Source: Microbispora amethystogenes
GTDB taxonomy: Bacteria; Actinomycetota; Actinomycetes; Streptosporangiales; Streptosporangiaceae
Reading direction: 5' to 3'
Assembly: GCF_016863015.1 (NCBI RefSeq)
Contig: NZ_BOOB01000004.1
Span: forward strand, 1 to 64,000
DNA length: 64,000 nt
A program made the position numbers and the translations under genes. This document shows, one piece after another, positions 42,086 through 50,974 of the stretch. A model generated the notes under the pieces. That model was not told the origin of the DNA. It was given only the letters and a program-made list of their open reading frames with translations, and did not search any database. The first letter of the stretch is position 1; the number at the start of each line of letters is the position of its first letter.

Positions 42086-42343
42086 ATGTCCGAAGGCGCT
42101 ACCGAGCAGTACAACATCCACGAGGCGAAGACGAACTTGTCGCGCATCATCGACCGGGTCGAGCATGGCGAAGAGATCGTCATCAGCCGTGCCGGTCGCC
42201 CCGTGGCCAAAGTCATTCCCTTTCCGACCAAGGTGAGCCGCCACGGCAGGGGTTCCCTGAAGGGAGTCCTTCAGGTGACCGACGACTGGGACTCTTCAGA
42301 GGTCAACGACGCCATAGCACGGGATTTCGGATTGCTGCCGTGA
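42086..42343 (+). CDS. Phd/YefM-family antitoxin
   Basis: The protein has 85 residues. YNIHEAKTNLSRIIDRVEHG and EEIVISRAGRPVAKVIPF form the Phd DNA-binding fold, and the C-terminal DDWDSSEVNDAIARDFGLLP is the toxin-binding tail with the DFG end common to antitoxins of PIN toxins. The gene overlaps the toxin by four bases (GTGA). Confidence 0.93.
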   Translation: MSEGATEQYNIHEAKTNLSRIIDRVEHGEEIVISRAGRPVAKVIPFPTKVSRHGRGSLKGVLQVTDDWDSSEVNDAIARDFGLLP

Positions 42344-42714
42344 GGATGCTCCTCGACACACACGTCGTCCTATGGTGGCTGAGTGACGACCCGACGCTCA
42401 CGGATGAGATCAAGCAGATGATCGATCAGGAGCCAGAGGTCTTCGTAAGCCCCGCCACGCTGTGGGAAGTGGCCATCAAGCAGAGCATCGGCAAATTGGT
42501 CGCGCCCAGGGACCTGGTCGAACGCATTCGCGACAGCGAGTTCCGTGAACTTCCCATCCGCTTCGGGCATGCCATTGAGGCGGGAATGCTGCCGCTTCTG
42601 CATCGCGATCCCTTCGACCGGCTACTGATCGCTCAAGCCCGGCGCGAAGATCTCTCCCTGGTCACCAGGGATGGACAGATCGCCAAGTACGACGTTCACG
42701 TGCTGGCTGTGTGA
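42340..42714 (+). CDS. PIN-domain toxin (VapC-like ribonuclease)
   Basis: The protein has 124 residues from the GTG at 42340 (an ATG two codons later is possible). The acidic site is complete: D6 (LLDTHVVLWW), E43 (SPATLWEVAIK), D93 with D90 (HRDPFDRLLIAQA) and D111 (VTRDGQI). PIN toxins cut RNA, often tRNA or rRNA, when the antitoxin is lost. This is the common Phd-PIN form of plasmid-addiction-like modules in chromosomes. Confidence 0.93.
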   Translation: MRMLLDTHVVLWWLSDDPTLTDEIKQMIDQEPEVFVSPATLWEVAIKQSIGKLVAPRDLVERIRDSEFRELPIRFGHAIEAGMLPLLHRDPFDRLLIAQARREDLSLVTRDGQIAKYDVHVLAV

Positions 42715-42741
42715 ACAGACTGAGCCGTTGTCTGTAACGGT

Positions 42742-42972
42742 TCATTGCTTTGTGTAGTGCCGACGCCGGCCGGGCGCGCGTGACCCTCCAGGTGCGCCAC
42801 ACGTCAACCTCGACGGCATCGTCTTCGCCACGGACCGCGTCGCCACCCCGGGCCCCAACGGCACCGACCTGTGGTGGTCCGGGGGCCCCATGATCTCCGC
42901 CCCGATGCCCGGGTCCCCCGACGGCACCGGAGCCGGCCGTCCGGGCGCGGGCGGCATCCGAACGAAGACCAT
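42742..42972 (-). pseudogene. Decayed remnant of a DHFR-family gene
   Basis: The minus strand contains PGIGAEIMGP in an otherwise non-conserved frame. The DNA at 42887-42911 is identical over 25 bases to 41226-41250 of the intact reductase gene. Surrounding sequence (for example NLDGIVFATDRVATPGPNG on the plus strand) looks like scrambled reductase sequence. No long homologous frame remains. The rest of 42715-43000 holds no gene. Confidence 0.45.
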
Positions 42973-43000
42973 GAAATGCGGGCTCAGGCGGTGAGGATGC

Positions 43001-44443
43001 TCACGGGCCGCCGTACAGCAGGGGGAGGCCGACGAGGAGGACGCGGGGGTCGCGGGCGGCGGCCTCGGTGAGCGCGGGGTCGAAACCGGCGCCGCTGTAG
43101 AGGGCGAGCACCGTGTCGCGCGTGTCGAGCCCCCGCGTGTGCAACTGGTCTCTGGCCTGCTCCAGGCGCTTGAGATGGCCGACGTTCATGGTCTGCGACC
43201 ACTTCGCCTCGCCGACGGACAGAAGCCGGCGCGGGTGGTCGTCCTGCGGGGCGAGGGCGATCACGTCGACCTCGATGTTCTGCCCCCTGCCGCCGCCGGG
43301 GGCGATCCCCGCGGCGACCTCGGTCGCGTACTCGCCGTTCCAGTCGTGGGCGAGCGCGAACTCCCGGCACACGTGCTCGAAGTGCGGGCCCACGACCTGC
43401 GCCGCGAACCTGGCCCCGGCGCCCCGCCACACCCGGTCGGCCCACCCCCGCTCCAGCAGGCTCCAGGCCGGGCGCATGATGGCCTCGTAGAACGTGACGA
43501 GCGGCTCGGCGACGCGGAAGAGCGACCGCTTACGGATGGGGTCGATCTCCCTGCGGATGAGCCGGCAGTCCTCCAGGACGGCGAGCGGATGGGCGATGTC
43601 GGTCGCCTTGCGCTCCATGTGCCCGGCGATGCCGCCCCGCGTGTTGTTCCCGGCCGCGATCGCGCCGAGGACCGCGTGGTAGAGCGCCTCGTCGCGGATC
43701 TCCATCTCGTTCGTCAGCAGATATCGGGCCTCGCGGAAGAGCGGCACCGCGGGGTCGAGCACCCGTCTGACCACCCAGTCGTCGAGGTCGTCGCCCGGCG
43801 CCTCGTGGTCGACGAAACCGGTCCGGTACGCCGGTGTCCCGCCCACGATGGCGTTCACCTGGAGCGCGAGCCGGAGGTCCTCGATCCCCCAGAACCGCCG
43901 GGAGAGCCGGTGGTCGAACGGCTGCACCACCAGGTCGAGCGAGGCCCGCCCGCGCAGCGGCGCCTGCCCGGCGAGGAGCCTCCCCATCACCGACATCGCG
44001 GACCCGGCGAGCACCAGGCGCACCCGGCTCCCGGCGCTTCGATGCGCGCCCCGCCCGTCGATCTCCCGCTGGAGGATCGAGGGGATCGAGGGATCGGCCT
44101 TCGTCAGGTACGGGAACTCGTCGAGGACGATCAGCCGGTCACCGCAGTGGTCCAGCAGATGGACGATCGCCTCGTCCCAGTTGGCGAACGCCAGCGTGCC
44201 CGGCACCCCCAGATAGGCCGCGACGGCCGTGCCGAACTGCCGGAGGGCGTCGGCCGACGTGGACTCGACGGCCACGAAGTAGAAGCCGCCGTACACGTCG
44301 GCGAGCGCCTGCAGGAGGAACGTCTTGCCCTGCCGGCGGCGGCCGCTCACCACCGCCAGCCGCATCTCCGGGCTCGGCGACTCGGCGAAGGCCCTGAGGG
44401 CGGCCCATTCCCGATCACGGTCGAAGATGTGGGCGGGCTTCAT
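43001..44443 (-). CDS. DUF234-type ATPase (archaeal-like P-loop protein)
   Basis: The protein has 480 residues with GGGAGGGG before the ATG. VVSGRRRQGKTFLLQAL is Walker A, DRLIVLDEFPYLTKADPSIP Walker B, and VRLVLAGSAMSVM sensor 1. The C-terminal part, with RKRSLFRVAEPLVTFYEAIM, GPHFEHVCREFAL, EVDVIAL and SVGEAKWS, is the DUF234 region and resembles a restriction-endonuclease-like core (D-x12-20-E-x-K). The function is unknown; members occur in variable genome regions and may act in defence or DNA repair. Three 15-bp repeats lie in front of it. Confidence 0.85.
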   Translation of the reverse strand: MKPAHIFDRDREWAALRAFAESPSPEMRLAVVSGRRRQGKTFLLQALADVYGGFYFVAVESTSADALRQFGTAVAAYLGVPGTLAFANWDEAIVHLLDHCGDRLIVLDEFPYLTKADPSIPSILQREIDGRGAHRSAGSRVRLVLAGSAMSVMGRLLAGQAPLRGRASLDLVVQPFDHRLSRRFWGIEDLRLALQVNAIVGGTPAYRTGFVDHEAPGDDLDDWVVRRVLDPAVPLFREARYLLTNEMEIRDEALYHAVLGAIAAGNNTRGGIAGHMERKATDIAHPLAVLEDCRLIRREIDPIRKRSLFRVAEPLVTFYEAIMRPAWSLLERGWADRVWRGAGARFAAQVVGPHFEHVCREFALAHDWNGEYATEVAAGIAPGGGRGQNIEVDVIALAPQDDHPRRLLSVGEAKWSQTMNVGHLKRLEQARDQLHTRGLDTRDTVLALYSGAGFDPALTEAAARDPRVLLVGLPLLYGGP

Positions 44444-44455
44444 GGCCCCTCCCGA

Positions 44456-44501
44456 TATAAGTGCGCTTCTTATAAGTGGACTTCTTAGAAGTGTACTTAT
44501 A
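44456..44501. repeat. Three 15-bp direct repeats forming a palindrome upstream of the ATPase
   Basis: TATAAGTGCGCTTCT, TATAAGTGGACTTCT and TAGAAGTGTACTTAT follow without gap. The last two also form a 31-base imperfect palindrome centred on ACTTCTTAGAAGT. The block starts 13 bases before the ATPase start codon and holds its likely -10 (TATAAG). Its AT content is far above the surroundings. Confidence 0.85.
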
Positions 44502-44513
44502 CAGACGGCGATC

Positions 44514-46427
44514 TCAGTGGTCCGGCGCGAAGTGGGAGAGGACCTCGGGGTTGGCCATGGCGTCGGTGTTGGCGGCCCGGTCGATCGGCGTGCCGAGCAG
44601 GATCTTCCGTACGGGGACCTCCAGCTTCTTGCCCGACAGCGTGCGGGGGATGCCGGGGACCTCGTGGATCTCGTCGGGCACGTGCCGGGGCGACAGTTCC
44701 GTGCGCAGGGCCGTACGCAGCCGGGAGACCAGGTCGTCGGACAGGGCCGCGCCGTCGGCGAGCGTGACGAAGAGCAGCAGCCTGCCCTCCTGGCCGAGTT
44801 GCCCGGTGTCGATGACGAGGCTATCGGCGATCTCGTCGAACCGCTCCACGACCCGGTAGAACTCGCTGGTGCCCATGCGCACCCCGCCGCGGTTCAGGGT
44901 GGAGTCGGACCGGCCGTAGATGACGCAGCCGCCGTCGGGGAGGATCTTGATCCAGTCGCCGTGCCGCCAGACGCCCGGATAGTCGGCGAAGTACGACTCC
45001 CGATATCGGTCGCCGGAGGGGTCGTTCCAGAACATGACCGGCATGGACGGCATGGGCCGGGTGATGACGAGCTCGCCCACCTCGCCGACGATCGAGGCGC
45101 CGGAGGCGTCGAACGACTCGACGGACGCGCCGAGGCAGCGGCACGGGATGACGCCGGCCCTGATCGGCAGCAGCGGCACCGGCCCGACGAACCCGGTGCA
45201 CACGTCGGTGCCGCCGGAGAACGAGCCGAGCTGCACGCCGGGCCCGACCTCGGAGTAGACCCAGGCGAACCCCTCCGGCGGCAGGGGCGAGCCGGTGGAG
45301 CCGATGCCGCGCAGCCGGTCGAGGCCCTCCGGCCTCAGCCCGGCCTTCATCGACGCCACGATGTACGGCGCGCCCGTGCCGAAGTAGGTCACGCCCTCCT
45401 CGGCGGCGAGCCGCCACAGGGCCTCGGTGCCGGGATGGGCCGCGCTGCCGTCGTACAGCAGGACGGTGGCGCCTGCCAGCAGGCCGCCGATGAGGTAGTT
45501 CCACATCATCCAGCCGGTGGTGGTGTACCAGAAGAACACGTCCCCCTCACCGAGGTCCTGGTGGAAGGACAGCGACTTGAGGTGCTCCAGGACGATCCCG
45601 CCGTGGCCGTGGACGATCGGCTTGGGCAGGCCGGTGGTGCCCGAGGAGTAGAGCACCCACAGCGGATGGCCGAACGGCACCCGCTCGAACTCCAGCGGCG
45701 CCGGCTCGGCGCGCAGGTCGTCCCAGATCGCAGCGCCTTCGGGCGCGTCCGCGCGGAGCCGGGGGATCCAGACGGTCGCCCGCAGCCCCGGCAGCTTCGC
45801 GGCGATCTCCCGCACCACCTCCGACCGGTCGTACGCCTTGCCGCCGTAGCGGTAGCCGTCCACCGCGATCAGCACCTTCGGCTCGATCTGGGCGAACCGG
45901 TCGGTCACGCTGGGCGCGCCGAAGTCGGGCGAGCAGGAGGACCAGATCGCCCCGAGCGAGGCGGTGGCGAGGAACGCGATGAGCGCCTCGGGGATGTTCG
46001 GGACGTAGGCCGCGACCCGGTCGCCGCGTCCGACGCCGAGCCGCACCAGCCCCGCCCGGACCCGGGCGACCTCCTCGCGGATCTCGCCGAGCGAGTACTG
46101 CCAGCGGCTGCCCGACTCGTCGCGGAAGACCACCGCCGTACGGCCGGGGTGGCCGCGCAGCGCGTTCTCGGCGTAGTTGAGGGCCGAGCCGGCGAACCAT
46201 TTGGCGTCCGGCATCGTTCCCTGGATGACGGGCCCGTCGCCACGCGTGCCGATCACGCCGAAGTAGTCCCATATCGACGTCCAGAAGTCGGCCGGAGACT
46301 CGACCGACCACTTCCACACGTCCTCGTACGCCCCGGTGTGGCCCAGCCGTTCCATGTATCGGGTGATCCGGGCGGCACGCACGACGTCGGGCGTGGGTTC
46401 CCAGAGCAGAGCGCCTTCCTCGACCAT
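44514..46427 (-). CDS. Acetoacetyl-CoA synthetase
   Basis: The protein has 637 residues. It opens with the family-typical WEPTPDVVRAARITRYMERL and DFWTSIWDYFGV. YSSGTTGLPKPIVHGHGG is the phosphate loop, TTTGWMMWNYLIGGLLAGAT and SFSGGTDVCTGFVGP are diagnostic of acetoacetate-CoA ligases, and TLSGKKLEVPVRKI holds the C-terminal catalytic Lys. It makes acetoacetyl-CoA from acetoacetate, ATP and CoA in ketone-body or polyhydroxybutyrate metabolism. It appears to be monocistronic. Confidence 0.93.
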   Translation of the reverse strand: MVEEGALLWEPTPDVVRAARITRYMERLGHTGAYEDVWKWSVESPADFWTSIWDYFGVIGTRGDGPVIQGTMPDAKWFAGSALNYAENALRGHPGRTAVVFRDESGSRWQYSLGEIREEVARVRAGLVRLGVGRGDRVAAYVPNIPEALIAFLATASLGAIWSSCSPDFGAPSVTDRFAQIEPKVLIAVDGYRYGGKAYDRSEVVREIAAKLPGLRATVWIPRLRADAPEGAAIWDDLRAEPAPLEFERVPFGHPLWVLYSSGTTGLPKPIVHGHGGIVLEHLKSLSFHQDLGEGDVFFWYTTTGWMMWNYLIGGLLAGATVLLYDGSAAHPGTEALWRLAAEEGVTYFGTGAPYIVASMKAGLRPEGLDRLRGIGSTGSPLPPEGFAWVYSEVGPGVQLGSFSGGTDVCTGFVGPVPLLPIRAGVIPCRCLGASVESFDASGASIVGEVGELVITRPMPSMPVMFWNDPSGDRYRESYFADYPGVWRHGDWIKILPDGGCVIYGRSDSTLNRGGVRMGTSEFYRVVERFDEIADSLVIDTGQLGQEGRLLLFVTLADGAALSDDLVSRLRTALRTELSPRHVPDEIHEVPGIPRTLSGKKLEVPVRKILLGTPIDRAANTDAMANPEVLSHFAPDH

Positions 46428-46489
46428 GCCCCCATCTTCGCCATGCCCGGGCCACGTGTCACCCTCGCGGCCCACACAGAACGCCCCTG

Positions 46490-47377
46490 TCATATGTGGG
46501 TTCTGAGCTGGTCGATCGCGACGCGGGCGGCGGCCCCGATCGCGGCGTCGGCCCGCGGCTGGTTCTGCGCCGTGCTGAGCGACCGGGTGAAGACCGCGAC
46601 GGCGTAGCGCCCGCCGTCGGGATACTCGACCACCCCGACCTCGTTGCGGAGCGTGGGCAGCGTGCCCGTCTTGCCGCTCACCGCGACGTCGTCGAACGGG
46701 AAGCCCGAGGCCAGCCGGTGCGGCCAGACCTGCAGGGCCATGAGGCGGCGGATCGCCGCGCAGGAGGCCGCGCCCGCCGCCTCGTCCCGCCAGATCATGG
46801 CCAGCAGCCGGGTCATGTCGCGGGGCGTGCTGCGGTTGCTCCGCGCCGGGTCGAGCGCGCGCAGCCGCGCCACCACCTCGGGATCGGCGCACGCCTGCGT
46901 CACGTCGGACTGGTCCGCCACGCCCGCGTCCTCCCACAGGCTGGTGAGCATGTCGCGGCAGTCGTGCACCACCCGCGTCTCCGTGAGCCCGAGACGGTCG
47001 AGCAGCGCGTTGACCGCCTCACGGCCCACCCGGGCCAGCAGCGCGTCGGCCGCCGCGTTGTCGCTCACCGTCATCATCAGGTACGCCAGGTCGCGCAGCG
47101 ACAGCGTGGCGTCGTCGAGCATCGCCGCCAGCCCGGTGCCCCCGCGCGTACGGCCCTCCGCCGGCACGCGGACGAGCCCGGCGAGGTCGAGCAGCCCGCG
47201 CTCGGCCTGGCGGTGCAGTTCCAGCAGCAGGGGCAGCTTGAAGACCGACGCGAGCACCACCGGCTCGCCGGCCCGCAGGCCCACCTCGCGCCCGCCGTCG
47301 ACGTCGACGGCGTGCAGCCACCCGGTGACGCCGGCGCCCCGGAAGACGCGCTCCAGCGGGTCCACGCCGGGGCTCAC
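46490..47377 (-). CDS. Class A beta-lactamase-like serine hydrolase without signal peptide
   Basis: The protein has 295 residues with a GTG start overlapping the LysR stop. S44-VF-K47, S105-D-N107 and K236-T-G correspond to the three catalytic motifs of class A beta-lactamases. The omega-loop ExxLN motif that provides Glu166 is not visible, and there is no export signal. It therefore may be a cytosolic esterase or peptidase rather than a resistance enzyme. Translation is coupled to the LysR regulator. Confidence 0.85.
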   Translation of the reverse strand: MSPGVDPLERVFRGAGVTGWLHAVDVDGGREVGLRAGEPVVLASVFKLPLLLELHRQAERGLLDLAGLVRVPAEGRTRGGTGLAAMLDDATLSLRDLAYLMMTVSDNAAADALLARVGREAVNALLDRLGLTETRVVHDCRDMLTSLWEDAGVADQSDVTQACADPEVVARLRALDPARSNRSTPRDMTRLLAMIWRDEAAGAASCAAIRRLMALQVWPHRLASGFPFDDVAVSGKTGTLPTLRNEVGVVEYPDGGRYAVAVFTRSLSTAQNQPRADAAIGAAARVAIDQLRTHI

Positions 47378-48321
47378 GCGAGGAACCCGGTCGCCGGGCG
47401 CGGCGCCACGCGGGGCGTGGGCGGCGCTCCCTCGTCCACCATGCCCGCGCTCTCCTTCAGCACCCGTACGGCCACGGCCGTGAAGTCTCGCACGTACGGC
47501 CCCGGCTCGGCCCGCCAGGCCGGGAGACAGCGCCAGGCGAGGGGCGTGCCCGCGAGGGGCCGCCACACCACCCCCGGCGTCTCCGCCGGGGCGCCGAACG
47601 CGACGGCCGTGCCGGACAGCACCAGGCCGAGGGCGAACTCCGCGCGGTCGGTGCAGGTGATCGCGGTGGGCACGAAGCCGCCGCGGCGGCAGGAGGCCAG
47701 CGTGTCGTCGTACAGGCCGGGTTCGGCGTCCCGGGGGAACAGCACCAGTTCCCGCCCGGCCAGGTCGCCGAGGTGCACGGTCGCCCAGGCCGTCAGCTCG
47801 TCGTCCTCGGCCAGCAGGACGCCCGGGTGCCGGACGAGCACGGGCCCGTAGGCGAGCCCGTCCGCGGCGACCGGATGCCGCAGCAGCCCGACGTCGAGCC
47901 TGCCCTCAAGCAACGCGGCGACCTGCGCGGCCGTGCCCATCTCGGCCGGTGCCAGCCGTACGTCGGGACGGCGGTCGCGGAACCCCGCGATGAGCGCGGC
48001 GAGCACGGGGGCGCCCAGGTCGGCGGGCACGCCCGCACGCACGACCGCCGCGTCGCCGCGCGCCAGGTCGGCCATGAGGTCGCGCATCCGCTCCACCCTG
48101 GCGACGATCTCGCGGGCCTCGGGCACCAGCAGCCGGCCCGCCTCGGTCAGCGCGACCCGGCGGCTCGACCGCTCGAACAGGCGCATGCCCAGCTCCTCCT
48201 CCAGCCGCCTGATGCGCTGGCTCAGCGGCGGCTGGGCCATGCCGAGCCGCGCGGCCGCGTTCCCGAAATGCAGCTCTTCCGTCACGACGAGGAAGTAGCC
48301 GAGATGCCGGACAAGGTCCAC
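47374..48321 (-). CDS. LysR-family regulator coupled to the serine hydrolase
   Basis: The protein has 315 residues. The GTG at 48319-48321 gives VDLVRHLGYFLVVTEELHFG, the normal LysR N-terminus, followed by RLGMAQPPLSQRIRRLEEEL and LFERSSRRVALTEAG. The C-terminal effector domain is of the PBP type. It precedes the hydrolase gene and shares the four-base GTGA junction. AmpR controls beta-lactamase genes in other bacteria, but there the two genes are divergent. Confidence 0.88.
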   Translation of the reverse strand: MDLVRHLGYFLVVTEELHFGNAAARLGMAQPPLSQRIRRLEEELGMRLFERSSRRVALTEAGRLLVPEAREIVARVERMRDLMADLARGDAAVVRAGVPADLGAPVLAALIAGFRDRRPDVRLAPAEMGTAAQVAALLEGRLDVGLLRHPVAADGLAYGPVLVRHPGVLLAEDDELTAWATVHLGDLAGRELVLFPRDAEPGLYDDTLASCRRGGFVPTAITCTDRAEFALGLVLSGTAVAFGAPAETPGVVWRPLAGTPLAWRCLPAWRAEPGPYVRDFTAVAVRVLKESAGMVDEGAPPTPRVAPRPATGFLA

Positions 48322-48429
48322 GAGCTGGGAGCATATCCAAACCGCACATGAAGCGCGTTGATATCCATATTGGACACACTCCCGGCCGGTCTGCTGCTCT
48401 TGACGCGCACTCGAATCCAAGGGGGACAC

Positions 48430-49983
48430 ATGCGAGAGCGAAGGCGGTGGCCGTACGTCACGGCGGGGGTGCTCGTTCCGGTGGTGGCCGCGGGGGCGAC
48501 CATCTGGGCGCTGCGCACGAAGGGCTCGCCCGAGGAGACCGCGCGGGACTTCCTCGCGGCCTGGTCGCGCTCGGACTACGTGGCGATGCGCGCACTCACC
48601 GCCGACCCGCCGTCCGCTTTCGACAGCACCTACCGCCGCTTCCACGACGACCTGAAGCTGACCGGCCAGCGGTTCCAGGTGCGGGACGTCCAGGAGGAGA
48701 CCGTGCGGTTCCGGGCCCGGCTCACCGGCCCGCTGCCCGTCGCGTACGACGGGAGGCTGCGGCTGGTCGAGCGCGACCGCGCCTGGAAGGTCGCCTGGAC
48801 CCCGGCGGCCGTCCACCCGCGGCTGACCGGCGGCGTGCGGGCCACGCTCACCACGGTGCCCGCCGAGCGCGCCCCGACGACCGCCGCGGACGGCACCCGC
48901 ATCGACACTCCGGACGCTCCCGGCTCCGTGAGGCAGCTCGTGGAGGCGCTGCGCGAGCAGTACGGCTCCCGCCTGGACGGCACCGCGTCCGCACGGGCCG
49001 ACCTCGTCGACACGCGGACGGGCGCGAAGGTCGTCACCCTCGCCGAGGGCGGGGCGAAGCCCGGCGAGCCGCTGCGGACCACGCTCGACCTGCGGGTGCA
49101 CCGGGCGGGGGCGCGGGCCCTTGAGGATGTGGACAAACCCGCCTCGCTCGTCGCGCTGCGCCCGTCCACGGGCGAGGTCCTGGCGGTGGTGAACAAGCCG
49201 GGCGGCTACAACCGCGCCCTGCTCGGCGCGTACCCGCCTGGCTCCACCTTCAAGGTCGTGACCGCGTCCGCTCTCGTGGCGGGCGGCGTCACGCCCGGCC
49301 AGACCGTCGAGTGCCCGGCCGAGAAGACGATCGGCGGCTTCCCGTTCCACAACTCCCGAGACGAGAACGGGCGGTTCCACGACTACGGCGCGCTGCCCTT
49401 CGTGGACGCCTTCGCCCACTCGTGCAACACGACGTTCGGCGAGATGTCGGTGCGGCGCCTCGGCGCGGACCGCCTGGCCAAGGTGGCCGCCGACTTCGGC
49501 TTCGGCGCGAGCATCAAGATCGGCGTGCCCGCCGTGGACGCAGCCTTCCCCGCGCCGCGCGACGACACCGACCTCGCGTCCGCCGCCATCGGCCAAGGTC
49601 GCGTCCTGGCCAGCCCGCTGAACATGGCCGCGGTCGCGGGCGCCGTCGCCGCGGGCACCTGGCGCCAGCCCCGGCTGGTGCCGGCCGCGCTCGTCCCGGA
49701 CGGCGGCACTCCCCCGCGCCCGCTCGAACCCGCGGTGGTCTCCGCCCTGCGCCGCCTCATGCCCGCCGTCGTCAGCGAGGGCACCGCGAGCGGCGTGTCG
49801 TTCCCCGCCGGCACCGCCGGCAAGACCGGGACGGCCGAGTACGGCTCCGGGACCAACCCGCCCACCCACTCGTGGTTCATCGGCTACAAGGGCGACCTTG
49901 CCTTCGCCGTGGTGGTCGAGGGCGGCGGCACCGGAGCCCAGGTGGCCGCCCCCGCCGCGGCCCGCTTCCTCAAAGCCCTCTGA
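48430..49983 (+). CDS. Penicillin-binding protein with MecA_N-type domain
   Basis: The protein has 517 residues; GGGGGACAC precedes the ATG. A membrane anchor (about 9-27) is followed by an NTF2-like MecA_N domain (SPEETARDFLAAWSRSDYVA, residues 33-140). After that comes a transpeptidase domain with S272-TF-K275, S331-C-N333 and K465-T-G. The usual PBP dimerisation domain seems reduced to about 60 residues. It should crosslink peptidoglycan on the outer face of the membrane. SCN in place of SxN with other residues is within family range. Confidence 0.9.
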   Translation: MRERRRWPYVTAGVLVPVVAAGATIWALRTKGSPEETARDFLAAWSRSDYVAMRALTADPPSAFDSTYRRFHDDLKLTGQRFQVRDVQEETVRFRARLTGPLPVAYDGRLRLVERDRAWKVAWTPAAVHPRLTGGVRATLTTVPAERAPTTAADGTRIDTPDAPGSVRQLVEALREQYGSRLDGTASARADLVDTRTGAKVVTLAEGGAKPGEPLRTTLDLRVHRAGARALEDVDKPASLVALRPSTGEVLAVVNKPGGYNRALLGAYPPGSTFKVVTASALVAGGVTPGQTVECPAEKTIGGFPFHNSRDENGRFHDYGALPFVDAFAHSCNTTFGEMSVRRLGADRLAKVAADFGFGASIKIGVPAVDAAFPAPRDDTDLASAAIGQGRVLASPLNMAAVAGAVAAGTWRQPRLVPAALVPDGGTPPRPLEPAVVSALRRLMPAVVSEGTASGVSFPAGTAGKTGTAEYGSGTNPPTHSWFIGYKGDLAFAVVVEGGGTGAQVAAPAAARFLKAL

Positions 49984-50186
49984 GCGACCCCTGTGCGCTC
50001 GTCGACCTCCTCGGCAGCCCCGGAAGGAGCGAGCTGTACTGAACCACCCGTCCCCCGGCTCACCTGCAGGGCCGAGAGGCGCGTCGCGGGCACCTGGGTA
50101 AGGCCAGGGCGAGCGTCACCCCAGCCTGGCGGCCAGGTTCCTGGTGAGCTCACGTCACCTGTCGCCGCTGCCTGGTGGACGGGTGT

Positions 50187-50699
50187 TCAGCCGCCGATGC
50201 CGACGACGTCGATGTGTACCTGCCACAACTTCTGCGGAAGTGCACACCGGGGCGTGGTGTGCAGGCAGGCGTAGTCGGTAGCGGTGCTCACGTCGGCGGA
50301 ACCGGCGGTGCCGGTGCGGTACACCTCGAACAGCGGCTGATCGGTCGGGTATCCGCCGCGGGTCAAGGCCTTCACGAGAGCCGGTCCACGGACGACGGTC
50401 GGGCGGTACGCCGCGGGGAGGGAGATGCCGAGGGTCTGTCCGACGCGGAGGGTGATCGTCTTGCCGGCGTCGGCCTCGGTGAGGGTGACGCTCGGCTCAG
50501 CGGTGATGGCGTCGTTGACGCAACTCGCCGTCGGGGTCGGCCCAGTGCCGGTGACCTGCATCCCGAAGGTGGTGGCGGCGCACCCGGCCGCCTGGGCGGC
50601 CGCCACGGCGGCTCCTCCGGCGACTGCCGGTGTGGCGAGCATGCTCAGCAGGCCGACGATCGTGCTCAGGCCCAAGGTCATCCGTCTTGTCCAGACCAC
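50187..50699 (-). CDS. Secreted protein of unknown function
   Basis: The protein has 170 residues. The GTG at 50697-50699 has GAGAGGTG upstream and yields VVWTRRMTLGLSTIVGLL, a signal peptide ending near ATPAVAGG. The mature part carries three or four Cys (AAGCAAT, ASCVND, YACLHTTPRCALP), suggesting two disulfides, and a beta-rich segment ITLRVGQTLGISLPAAYRPT. It resembles short Ig-like secreted actinobacterial proteins, but no family is recognised. The 203 bases on its 3' side and 275 on its 5' side hold no other gene. Confidence 0.75.
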   Translation of the reverse strand: MVWTRRMTLGLSTIVGLLSMLATPAVAGGAAVAAAQAAGCAATTFGMQVTGTGPTPTASCVNDAITAEPSVTLTEADAGKTITLRVGQTLGISLPAAYRPTVVRGPALVKALTRGGYPTDQPLFEVYRTGTAGSADVSTATDYACLHTTPRCALPQKLWQVHIDVVGIGG

Positions 50700-50974
50700 G
50701 GCTACGCACCTCTCAGCGCACGCGGGGCCGACCCAGGCCGGGACACCGCACGATGGACTTCCGGCAGACGCATCGTCAACGGCGACCTTGTCGGTGTCAA
50801 GGATCGGTGAAGCTTTCAGGAATCGCCCACTCGCGGCTCGCCCCTTGACCTGCACCTACCACTCTGACGTGCACGTTCGTTCTGCCGGACAGGAGAACGT
50901 GGCTACTGGGACCAGAACCCGGCCCAGTACTCCAGAGGCAGGGTCGTGCCGGGGCACCGGCACACGTCGACGTC

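Noticed and set aside
46490-47377. Antibiotic-resistance beta-lactamase
   Set aside because: There is no signal peptide and no ExxLN motif; a general serine hydrolase is the safer call.
50041-50160. GC-rich stretch with GGGCCGAGAGG as a riboswitch
   Set aside because: No complete match to a known riboswitch core was found, and it lies at the 3' side of both flanking genes.
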